Source: UBA6109 sp035366835 (lineage in GTDB: Bacteria > Desulfobacterota > Syntrophia > Syntrophales > UBA6109). Taken from it: DNA of 46,126 nucleotides. The notes beneath the pieces are model-generated. The model made no database searches. It was not told the DNA's origin and was given only the letters and a program-made list of their open reading frames with translations. Location of the stretch: positions 1 through 46,126 of the forward strand of contig DAOSIS010000025.1 in assembly GCA_035366835.1 (NCBI GenBank), read 5' to 3'. The translations under genes were made by a program, and so were the position numbers. This document shows positions 8,327 to 15,930 of the stretch, in pieces (position 1 is the first letter of the stretch; each line of letters begins with the position of its first letter).

Positions 8327-8492
8327 TTACTCCGGCAAGTAAACCTATCCATGGTTGTCATGCCGGACTTGCTAAGCCTGCCCCGGACTCGATCCGGGGA
8401 CATCCAGTCCTGTCCTGGATTCCCGCTGCAGTTTACCCTCGCGAAGGCGGGGGCGGGAAGGACAGGATTGGCATCTTTGGTTGCCGGAGTAA
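8327..8492. repeat. Nested palindromic intergenic element
   Basis: The region is bounded by perfect 12-bp inverted repeats (TTACTCCGGCAA at 8327-8338, TTGCCGGAGTAA at 8481-8492). Inside lie a perfect hairpin, CCCCGGA-CTCGA-TCCGGGG (8381-8399), and a pair of longer imperfect arms, TCCTGTCCTGGATTCCCGC against GCGGGAAGGACAGGATTGG. No protein is encoded. This architecture fits a non-autonomous MITE-like or REP/BIME-like dispersed repeat. I cannot see other copies in the window. Confidence 0.6.
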
Positions 8493-8581
8493 TTTTCATG
8501 CAGGGGCTGCACCCGCGAACGATGAAAACGTTCCATAGCGATGCTATTTTCTGACTAATAAGCTATGGCATGAGATGCCAC

Positions 8582-10324
8582 CTACGCCCGCAGGGTATAT
8601 CCCTTTTCACGGAATAACGTCAGGCAAGCATCGACAACGTCCGCGTCGTAGTGGACACCTTTATATTTTTCGAGCTCGTCCAAGGCGGCATCAACACCCA
8701 ATGCAGGTCGATAGGGACGGTGAGAGGCCATGGATTCCACCACATCAGCCACGGCCATGATGCGTGCCTCCATGAGAATCTCATCGCCTTTCAGCCCACG
8801 GGGATATCCCGATCCATCCATCCGTTCATGGTGCTGACAAACGATCTCCGCCAGGGGCCAGGAAGACTCTACCTCCTTCAGGATCTCGCATCCGGTTTGG
8901 GGGTGCCCTTTAATCAGGGCGAGTTCAATCTCGGAGAGTTTTGACGGTTTCGACAATATCTCCGCGGGGATGGATACCTTCCCAAGGTCGTGGACAATAG
9001 CTGCCAGGCGCAGTCCCTCGATCCTATCGGGATCAAGCCTCATTCCTGTGGCAATGGAGCGTGCAAGATCGGCAACTCTGCGTTGATGGCCGGCAGTATA
9101 GGGATCCCTTAATTCAACGGTTGTGGCAATGGCACGGACTGTGGCTCCCAGGGCTCTATGCAACCGCTCAACGCTCGCTTTCCGTTCCGTTATATCCGTG
9201 ACAATTCCTTCATAAAAGAGCAGCTTTCCGTTGTCGTCACAAACCGTATGCATGTTCCTGGAAACCCAGACGACACTGCCGTCCTTCTTGTAGAACTGGA
9301 CTTCACGGCTATGGACTGTCGGCTGTTTTTCCAGTAACTTCATGGTCCTTATGCGTTCCTCCGGATCGACATAAATCTGACGTCCGATATCGGACATGCT
9401 GGAAATCAGTTCTTCCGGGGACTCGTATCCGAGTATTCGTGCCATGGCCTGATTTGCCAGGACAAATCTTCCTTCAGGCGTTGATCGGTAAATGCCTTCC
9501 TGGGCATTCTCGAAAATACTCCGATATTTTCCCTCGCTCTCACGCAAAGCCTTTTCCGCTTGCCTGCGGTCGGTAATGTCGTGAATGATGGAGTGAAGGA
9601 AATCTTTTCCCCCGACTTCGATTTTGCTGCTAAACACCTCCACATCACGGATCGACCCATCCGCTCGTCTGTGGCGAAACTCAAAGTGTATTCGTTTCTC
9701 CGTTCTGGCCTTTTCCATTTCCTCCTTTATTCTCTCAGACGGAAGCGTATTGATATCCTGAATGTTCATCTGTTTCAGATGTTCCCGCGACCGTCCATAG
9801 AAATTCGCCGCCGCTGCATTGGCGTCAACGATGTTACCGTTGTTCGGATCGATGATCAGCTTAACTGCAGCATGGTCTTCGAAAAGCTTTCGGAAGAGCA
9901 TTTCGCTGTTGCGTCTTCCCTCTTCCGCCCGCTGGTACTCCTGGCGGGTTTGCTTACGCTCTAATGCGGCGGTAACCGCCGCTCCCAGCCTCTTGATGTG
10001 CTCCTTGATGATATAGTCCCAGGCGCCGGCCTTCATGCAGGCCACTGCAGTTTCTTCATTCATGGAGCCCGTGATGATGAGAAAAGGCGTTTCCGGGACA
10101 CGCTCCAGCGCCAGTTTCAGTGCCGTCATGCCGTCGAAGTTGGGAAGCCTGTAATCCGACAGAATTATATCCGGTCGAAAAGACTCCAAATTTGCGAGGT
10201 AATCTTTCTGAGTTTCGACACGCCGGAACACAGATTGTGGAATGGCTTTCCGAATCTCTCGTTCGCAGAGCTCCGCATCCGTAGGCAGGTCTTCGATGAT
10301 CAAGACTCGCAATTCCTGTTTCAT
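8582..10324 (-). CDS. REC-PAS-PAS-HD-GYP protein (putative c-di-GMP phosphodiesterase)
   Basis: This 580-residue signalling protein begins with a receiver domain (acidic pair E11/D12, phospho-acceptor Asp57 in ILSDYRLP). Two PAS domains follow (about 140-265 and 265-390, each ending in the ITDR/ITER motif), then an HD-GYP domain with HDLGK (445-449) and HHERMDGSGYP (ending at 508). HD-GYP enzymes hydrolyse cyclic di-GMP, and the catalytic HD and GYP residues are present. It is the last gene of an operon starting with cheD. The stand-alone receiver and the histidine kinase upstream are the obvious phosphorelay partners. No membrane segment is apparent, so it should be cytoplasmic. The signal sensed by the PAS domains is unknown. 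Confidence 0.92.
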   Translation of the reverse strand: MKQELRVLIIEDLPTDAELCEREIRKAIPQSVFRRVETQKDYLANLESFRPDIILSDYRLPNFDGMTALKLALERVPETPFLIITGSMNEETAVACMKAGAWDYIIKEHIKRLGAAVTAALERKQTRQEYQRAEEGRRNSEMLFRKLFEDHAAVKLIIDPNNGNIVDANAAAANFYGRSREHLKQMNIQDINTLPSERIKEEMEKARTEKRIHFEFRHRRADGSIRDVEVFSSKIEVGGKDFLHSIIHDITDRRQAEKALRESEGKYRSIFENAQEGIYRSTPEGRFVLANQAMARILGYESPEELISSMSDIGRQIYVDPEERIRTMKLLEKQPTVHSREVQFYKKDGSVVWVSRNMHTVCDDNGKLLFYEGIVTDITERKASVERLHRALGATVRAIATTVELRDPYTAGHQRRVADLARSIATGMRLDPDRIEGLRLAAIVHDLGKVSIPAEILSKPSKLSEIELALIKGHPQTGCEILKEVESSWPLAEIVCQHHERMDGSGYPRGLKGDEILMEARIMAVADVVESMASHRPYRPALGVDAALDELEKYKGVHYDADVVDACLTLFREKGYTLRA

Positions 10325-10387
10325 TCGTTCTCCCTTCCCTCACAGCCGCGTGACGCCGGTCAGCCAAGTTATCCGGCGCGTGAAGAT

Positions 10388-10834
10388 TCACTTGACAGGC
10401 GGCTGGTTTACCAACAGCCAGTAAAGGCCCAAGCTGCTCATTGCATCCAGAAAGTCGTCAAAATCGACCGGTTTGATCACATAGCTGTTTGCTCCCAAAG
10501 CATAGGCCGCTTTGATGTCTGGATCTTCCTTCGACGAAGTCACAACCACCACTGGAATAGACTTCATCCGTTCGTCTGACTTGAGTGCCTTCAGGACTTC
10601 CAGGCCATTCACCTTCGGCAACTTCAGGTCCAGCAGGATCACCTTCGGGAGATTCAATCCAGTCCGTCCCTCGTAGGCGCCGCGGCAAAAGATGAAATCG
10701 AGTGCCTCCTCACCATCTTCCACCACATGCAGGGGGTTGGCGAGGTTGCGCTTCTTGAGGGCCCGGATGGTCATCTCGGCATCACGCGGGTTGTCCTCTA
10801 CCAGCAGAATGTCAATCAGTTCGGTGTTTATCAT
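10388..10834 (-). CDS. Stand-alone response regulator (Rcp1-like)
   Basis: This 148-residue single receiver domain has no output domain. The acidic pocket is E13/D14 (LLVEDNPRDAE), the phospho-acceptor is Asp69 (VILLDLKLPKVNG), the switch region is VVVVTSSKED and the conserved Lys is in YVIKPVD. The insertion CRGAYEGRTGLNLP before the acceptor strand is typical of Rcp1-type regulators that partner phytochrome-like or PAS histidine kinases. I chose ATG 10834, preceded by AAGGAGAGGGACC; the in-frame upstream extension has no support. It lies 62 bases downstream of the histidine kinase gene and is likely phosphorylated by it. Confidence 0.92.
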   Translation of the reverse strand: MINTELIDILLVEDNPRDAEMTIRALKKRNLANPLHVVEDGEEALDFIFCRGAYEGRTGLNLPKVILLDLKLPKVNGLEVLKALKSDERMKSIPVVVVTSSKEDPDIKAAYALGANSYVIKPVDFDDFLDAMSSLGLYWLLVNQPPVK

Positions 10835-10896
10835 GGTCCCTCTCCTTTTCTGTGTCCCTGAAGAGACGCTTCTTGTTCTTTGAGTTACGAAACACA

Positions 10897-12669
10897 TCAT
10901 GCCTTCATCGTGAAATAAAACGTCGCTCCCTTGCCCGGTTCGCCTTCGGCCCATATGCGACCGCCATGGCGAACGACGATTCGCTGAACGATTGCCAGCC
11001 CCACGCCCGTCCCCGGAAACTCCCTGGTGCTGTGGAGGCGCTGAAACACGCCGAAAAGTTTCGGCACATATTTCATGTCGAACCCGGCACCATTGTCCTG
11101 GACTTTATAAACGACTTTGCCGCCCTGCTCTCCCGCACTTACCTTTATGGCGGCCCTCTCCTTTTTCGCCGAGAACTTGACGGCGTTGGATAGAAGGTTC
11201 GTCCAAACCTGTCGGATAAGAGTCGGGTCACCCTGGGCTTGGGGCAGAGGAAGGACTTCAAAATCGATCCGCTCCCGCTCCTGCTGGCTTGTCACTTCAA
11301 AAAAGACAGACCGCGCAATGGTCGTCATGTCAATGTCTGAAGGCTCCATGGTTGTCCGGCTGATCCGCGAGAAAGCCAGCAGGTCGTCGATGAGCTTCCC
11401 CATCTCCCTGGCGCTGGCGCTGATGACATTACAGACACGCTTTCCTTCCTCGTCGAGTTGGGGCGCATGGTCCTCCAGCAGGATGTGACAATAACCGTCC
11501 ACGGCCCGCAACGGGGCCCGGAGGTCATGAGACACGGAATAGGAAAACGCCTCCAATTCCCTGTTGGCGGCTGCGAGCTGGGCCGTGCGGTCGGCAACGC
11601 GCTGCTCCAGCTCCCCGTTAAGCGTGCGTATTTCCTCCTCGTCCTGCTTGCGTTTTGTGATGTCTAGGATGAATCCTTCCAGGTAGATGTTTCCCTCTGG
11701 TGTCTCGCTTAGTCGGCCGTTGATCGCTGCCCAGATAATACTGTTGTCCTTCCGTCTCATTTGACATTCGAAGTCTCTAACAGATCCCTGTTCCCTGAAA
11801 ATGCTGAGGGATCTCTCCCTGTCATCCGGATTTACATAGATCTGGCGGCCAATGTCTGTCACCGTCTTGACGGCTTCCTGCGGAGATGCGTAGCCGAACA
11901 TCCTGCTGAAGGCCATGTTCACACTGATTAGTCGGCCATCCGGTGTCGACTGATATAGCCCTTCCACGGCGTTATCAAACAGCTCCCGGTATCTTTGCTC
12001 GCTTTCACGTAATTGCTCTTCCATTTGCTTGCGCCGGGTGACATCCTCGAATAAGCCGAGGACGGCAAAAACTTCTCCCTCATGATTTCTCACGGGTGCC
12101 TTGATTGTGCGGACCCAATACTCTTTGCCCTGTGCAACGTATGGCTCCTCGATGTCTTTCGGTTCTCCCGCCTGCATGACCGCGCAGTCGTCCGCACGGT
12201 ATCTCTGGGCGAGTTCGGCAGGAAAGATCATCGTGTCGTCGCGCCCCGGGAAGTCATCCGGTTTAAGCCCGACGCTGTCTGCATAGCTTTCGTTGACCAT
12301 GATGTAAACAGAGTTCCGATCTTTAAGGAACAGCATCTGCGGAATGCTCTTCACGATGGCGCGATTCAGGGCCTCGCTCTCCCGCAACGTCCTTTCCGTC
12401 GCCCTCAACTGCTGATTCGACGCCTCCAGTTGCTGGTTCGAGGCGCGAAGTTGTTGCTCGGTTGCCCGGAGCTGCTGGTTGGCGGCTTCGAGTTCGGCCG
12501 TGTGCTCCTCGACCAGCTCTTCAATCTGCCGGCGGGCTCTTGCCGGTCTCTGCTCGGCTTGCTTATTCGCAGTGATGTCGATAGCGCCGCCCGTGGTTTC
12601 CAGTTCGCCGATACGCTGTTGGAGCCGCTCGATCTCTTTCAACAGATCAGCCTTTGTTGTACGCTTCAT
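10897..12669 (-). CDS. PAS-PAS sensor histidine kinase (cytoplasmic)
   Basis: This kinase of about 590 residues starts with a long coiled coil containing near-perfect repeats of QQLRAT/QQLRAS/QQLEAS, then two PAS/PAC domains (ending LFEDVTRRKQ and ILDITKRKQ). A second coiled coil follows (LNGELEQRVADRTAQLAAANRELEAF style), then a HisKA domain with the phospho-accepting His in SVSHDLRAPL (about residue 378) and a HATPase domain with N (TNLLSNAVKFS), G1 (DNGAGFD) and G2 (GTGVGLAI) boxes. No membrane span is visible. The start ATG 12669 lies 4 bases after the cheD stop; an upstream in-frame start would overlap cheD. The coiled-coil segment resembles those of phytochrome-like kinases. Confidence 0.92.
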   Translation of the reverse strand: MKRTTKADLLKEIERLQQRIGELETTGGAIDITANKQAEQRPARARRQIEELVEEHTAELEAANQQLRATEQQLRASNQQLEASNQQLRATERTLRESEALNRAIVKSIPQMLFLKDRNSVYIMVNESYADSVGLKPDDFPGRDDTMIFPAELAQRYRADDCAVMQAGEPKDIEEPYVAQGKEYWVRTIKAPVRNHEGEVFAVLGLFEDVTRRKQMEEQLRESEQRYRELFDNAVEGLYQSTPDGRLISVNMAFSRMFGYASPQEAVKTVTDIGRQIYVNPDDRERSLSIFREQGSVRDFECQMRRKDNSIIWAAINGRLSETPEGNIYLEGFILDITKRKQDEEEIRTLNGELEQRVADRTAQLAAANRELEAFSYSVSHDLRAPLRAVDGYCHILLEDHAPQLDEEGKRVCNVISASAREMGKLIDDLLAFSRISRTTMEPSDIDMTTIARSVFFEVTSQQERERIDFEVLPLPQAQGDPTLIRQVWTNLLSNAVKFSAKKERAAIKVSAGEQGGKVVYKVQDNGAGFDMKYVPKLFGVFQRLHSTREFPGTGVGLAIVQRIVVRHGGRIWAEGEPGKGATFYFTMKA

Positions 12670-12673
12670 GACA

Positions 12674-13216
12674 TTACCCCTCTTGCGTCCCAAGGCGACA
12701 TTTTTCCCTTTCTTTCCCGGCAGAGCCGAGCGCTTCGACTTCCCAAAGCGTACGCTCAGTCGAATCGCCAACTGTGTAGGTCACGCGTCCGCAACCGACA
12801 TCAAGGGAACAGCTCCTCCGCTGTGTACCGCCAACCTCCATCGCGACAGGCGTGATACTCATTCTGCGCAGGATCTCGGCAAGCGACTGGGCAATCTCAG
12901 GACCGGGGCTGTAGTGGTCATCGCCCAGGAGATTACCGCCACCGATGAGGCATGCATAGATCCGAGACTCTTTCGTCCCGAGATCCGCCATTTTCCGCAT
13001 CATCTCCTGCATCGCGTCCTCTGCATACCTTGTCCTCCCCGACGGGTCTCGGTCTCGCGAAGCTCCTGGAAGCATCACATGAGCCATACCGCCGATGCGG
13101 CAGTCGGGGATAAAGACGGCAACCACCACGCATGAGCCGATTGCACTTGCCCGGAGGACGCCTTCTCCCTTGCAGACTCCGACTTCACCGGAGTTGACGG
13201 AAATCTCGTTCTTCAT
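12674..13216 (-). CDS. cheD: Chemoreceptor glutamine deamidase CheD
   Basis: CheD (180 residues) deamidates glutamines of chemoreceptors and in some species is a CheC partner. The catalytic Cys29 is in AIGSCVVVA and His46 in GGMAHVMLP; the later GGGNLLGDD and GGTQRRS segments match the family core. It is the first gene of the four-gene signalling operon reading toward 8582. No other chemotaxis gene (cheA, cheW, mcp) is in the window, so CheD is an orphan tied to a PAS kinase and an HD-GYP protein. The C-terminus after TLWEVE is divergent. A promoter candidate lies about 250 bases upstream. Confidence 0.9.
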   Translation of the reverse strand: MKNEISVNSGEVGVCKGEGVLRASAIGSCVVVAVFIPDCRIGGMAHVMLPGASRDRDPSGRTRYAEDAMQEMMRKMADLGTKESRIYACLIGGGNLLGDDHYSPGPEIAQSLAEILRRMSITPVAMEVGGTQRRSCSLDVGCGRVTYTVGDSTERTLWEVEALGSAGKEREKCRLGTQEG

Positions 13217-13802
13217 GGATCTTCCATTCTGCGCCCCGCCGTCTCAGCGCATCGGCTTCAACGGCCGCCCGTCTCATCGTATTCTTTCTTCCTTGCGAAT
13301 GCGAGATGGACAGTGGAAACGAGATGGATTACATCGTGGTGGGGAATGGACAAAACCCTTGGTAAATCGGGCCTCTTATAGATCAGCCTAGGCATTTATC
13401 CACCCCCGGGATTAAGGAAGGGTGACAATAAATATCCTAATCAAATCGACTTTTTTGTTCCCGATTATATGCCGCCTGTAAAATTAATCAACATTATTTT
13501 GATGTTCTGCTGAATCCCCCGTTGCATTCCTTTTGAAAAGAAGTAAGATTGCGCGACAGTACGGAAACACCTCGTTGGAAGGACGAACTGCCGGCACGTT
13601 CAACAACAAGATTCCATGATGAGAGCCTTCCGGTACGATACGAACGCCACTGACGTTGGACCGGAAATCATCGCCCCTTCCGTCCTCGCTCCGATTCCAT
13701 CGTGGCCTCCATGAAAGATGTGCGGCCCCAAGGTCTGTCTTCAGATCGTGAACGGTTAGACCCGCCCATGGCTGTTCGGGACGGACGTTTCCGGAGGATC
13801 CT
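13217..13802. other. Divergent intergenic region
   Basis: This 586-base gap separates cheD (leftward) from the DctP-DUF900 gene (rightward). The AT-rich island at about 13425-13510 holds the cheD promoter candidate. I see no conserved RNA, repeat or credible gene in the rest; the rightward gene has a GGAGGATCC ribosome binding site but no clear -35/-10 pair. Confidence 0.5.
13464..13491 (-). promoter_or_regulatory. Candidate promoter of the cheD operon
   Basis: On the minus strand TTGATT and a perfect TATAAT are spaced by 16 bases in an AT-rich patch, pointing toward cheD. The implied leader is about 240 bases. Confidence 0.55.
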
Positions 13803-15785
13803 ATGAAGAGCCTGACGAAACTTGCGGTTCTGGCTGGTATTGCGCTTCTGTTTCCGGCGGCGACGGCGCAGAGTCAGCCGACGTCTCTGCCGATATTCAC
13901 AGGGGGGCTCACCGAGCCCTCCGACAGGGCGGTTCAGTTCATCATCGGACGCGCCCGGGACACGCAGGGAACTCCCCTGCGATTCATAGAGAAAAAAGTC
14001 CTTCCTGACGATTTTCGCAAGAACCTGAAGGCATCGTCACCCGGCCTCTACATATCCGCCCTGTCCACCTACCGGCGATGCTATCCGGAAACGCGGGCGC
14101 TTGGCGCGTTCGATTTCCCGCTCCTGGCCAGAGACTGGGCGGACGCCCGCCGGGTACTCAACGGCGCCGCCGGCCTGGCGGTGGCCGAGGGGCTTCAGGA
14201 GGCGGGCATTCAGGTGATGAATTTCTGGGACGGGGAAACGCGGGTGATCAGTTCCAATACCCCCATCGTTTTTCCCGACGATCTAAAAGGAAAGAAAGTG
14301 CTCGGCCCGCGGACCTTCGCGAGTGTCTCCGTCATCGAGCAGGGCGGGGGCATCCCCGTTGCCTTCTCCTTCGCCGAAGCCCCGGCTGCATTGGGAAGAG
14401 GGGCCGCCGATGCGGCGGACGTCCCGCTCGATTTCTATGCGCTCGCGCTGACGGATGTTCAGAAATCCGTGCTGCTCAGCAATCATTCCTTCGACCCGAT
14501 CGTGGTTGCGGCGCCGATGAAAACCCTGAAGTCGCTGGGAGCGGTTCAGCGCGGTTTTCTGGAGGGCGTGATCCGCCAGGCCACGGAGTACCAGACCCGG
14601 CAAGCACTGGCCGTGCAGGAAAAGTCGCTCGCCGTACTGAAGGAGCGGGGCATCAAGATCACTGCCCTGTCGGAAGACGCCCGCCTTTCCTTCCGCGCCG
14701 CCGGTTTCACCCGGGCGGCGCTGAAAAGCACGGAATCCGTATTCGCCGGCACGTCGCCGGTTCTGAAATCGGCCGGCATGGCTCAGGCTCAGGGACAGCC
14801 GCTGGCGTCCTATTGGAAAGTCTTCTTCGCAACCAACCGCGAGGCGGCGAACCGGAAATTTACCGGGGACATCGGCACGGGCCTGCTTTACGGACAGGCC
14901 GACGTCGAACTCCCCACGGACGATCTGGTCAATACAAGCCCCGAAATGAGACACATGCTGCGTTTCGCCGCCAGGGGCGGGGGCGTCATGGTCGAATGGG
15001 ACAAGGTCTCCGAGGCACCGTTTCCGGATGGCTTCGCAAAGGCGAAGCGCGTCATACCGGCACTGGCGCCGGTTCTCTATGTGCACGGCTTTGCCAATTC
15101 ATTCGACGACGCCCTGACGAGTGCCGCGCGGATCGGCTGGAATACTGGACGTCCGGCCGTGGCTTTTGCGTGGCCCTCACGCGGCTCGGTGACGCCCGGC
15201 GACTACCGCGCCGACCAGCAGACCGCCGACGGGAGCCTGAACGCCCTTGCGCTCGTACTGGAAAGGCTGGGCCTCGATTACGATACCGTCACGGATGTCG
15301 ACATCGTCGTGCACAGCATGGGGGCAAGGGTCTTGCTGGGCGCCCTCGAGGCGCTCGCGAAAAGGAATTTTCCGGCGAAGCCGCCCAAGTTCCGCCAGCT
15401 GGTGCTCGTGGCGCCGGACGTTGCATCGGCGAGGCTGCGGCAGTGCCGGGTGCAGCTGACGAAATATTTCGACAGGAAGGCGACGCTTTACGTTTCCGAC
15501 CACGACCTGGCGCTCAGAATTTCGCGCAAGTTCCTGAATCCGGACGAGGGGGATCGGGCAGGCCTGGCACCCCCGGTGCTGGTGGAGAAAGAAATCGAAT
15601 CGATCTTCATCGGCCCGAATGACTTTTCATTCCTCGGGCACTCGTACCACGAACTGAACGGAGTGATTGCAACGGATATCGTTATACTTTTGTCCTACGG
15701 CACAGATGCGCAGAGGCGGCACGGCAACGGGCTGTCGCACAGCGGACAGGGTTATTACGAATTGCACCGGCTGAGGGATTCGTAG
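13803..15785 (+). CDS. TRAP-type (DctP-like) binding domain fused to DUF900 alpha/beta hydrolase
   Basis: This 660-residue protein starts with a Sec signal peptide (KLAVLAGIALLFPAATAQS). Residues about 30-320 look like a DctP-type TRAP substrate-binding protein: SNTPIVFPDDLKGKKVLGPR, GAADAADVPLDFYAL and the helical C-terminal part. From about 338 the sequence switches to the DUF900 hydrolase family, beginning with the hallmark KVFFATNREA. It continues with LYVHGFANSFDDAL, the serine nucleophile region VVHSMGARVLLGAL (Ser505) and VAPDV. DUF900 proteins are lipase/esterase-like. The protein should be periplasmic. There is no TRAP permease (DctQ/DctM) nearby, so transport is doubtful; ligand binding coupled to hydrolysis is an inference. 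ATG 13803 follows GGAGGATCC. Both halves are intact and in one frame. Confidence 0.82.
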   Translation: MKSLTKLAVLAGIALLFPAATAQSQPTSLPIFTGGLTEPSDRAVQFIIGRARDTQGTPLRFIEKKVLPDDFRKNLKASSPGLYISALSTYRRCYPETRALGAFDFPLLARDWADARRVLNGAAGLAVAEGLQEAGIQVMNFWDGETRVISSNTPIVFPDDLKGKKVLGPRTFASVSVIEQGGGIPVAFSFAEAPAALGRGAADAADVPLDFYALALTDVQKSVLLSNHSFDPIVVAAPMKTLKSLGAVQRGFLEGVIRQATEYQTRQALAVQEKSLAVLKERGIKITALSEDARLSFRAAGFTRAALKSTESVFAGTSPVLKSAGMAQAQGQPLASYWKVFFATNREAANRKFTGDIGTGLLYGQADVELPTDDLVNTSPEMRHMLRFAARGGGVMVEWDKVSEAPFPDGFAKAKRVIPALAPVLYVHGFANSFDDALTSAARIGWNTGRPAVAFAWPSRGSVTPGDYRADQQTADGSLNALALVLERLGLDYDTVTDVDIVVHSMGARVLLGALEALAKRNFPAKPPKFRQLVLVAPDVASARLRQCRVQLTKYFDRKATLYVSDHDLALRISRKFLNPDEGDRAGLAPPVLVEKEIESIFIGPNDFSFLGHSYHELNGVIATDIVILLSYGTDAQRRHGNGLSHSGQGYYELHRLRDS

Positions 15786-15805
15786 GAGGGGCAAGGGACG
15801 GTGCC

Positions 15806-15852
15806 GGCCCTTCGGGCCTCGCAATGACGGCTTATCATTCGTCATTGCGAGG
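15806..15852. repeat. Intergenic inverted repeat between convergent genes
   Basis: GGCCC-TTC-GGGCC (15806-15818) is followed by CCTCGCAATGACG (15817-15829) and its perfect complement CGTCATTGCGAGG (15840-15852). The downstream GCCGAAGCAATCTGC resembles the GCGAAGCAATCTC words of dispersed bacterial repeats. It lies between two convergent genes, where it could serve as a bidirectional transcript end. Confidence 0.65.
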
Positions 15853-15930
15853 CGTAGCCGAAGCAATCTGCAGTTCAAAAGCGAGATCGCCGCGTCGCCG
15901 ACGCCCCTCGACAATGACCGATCCTCTCCT

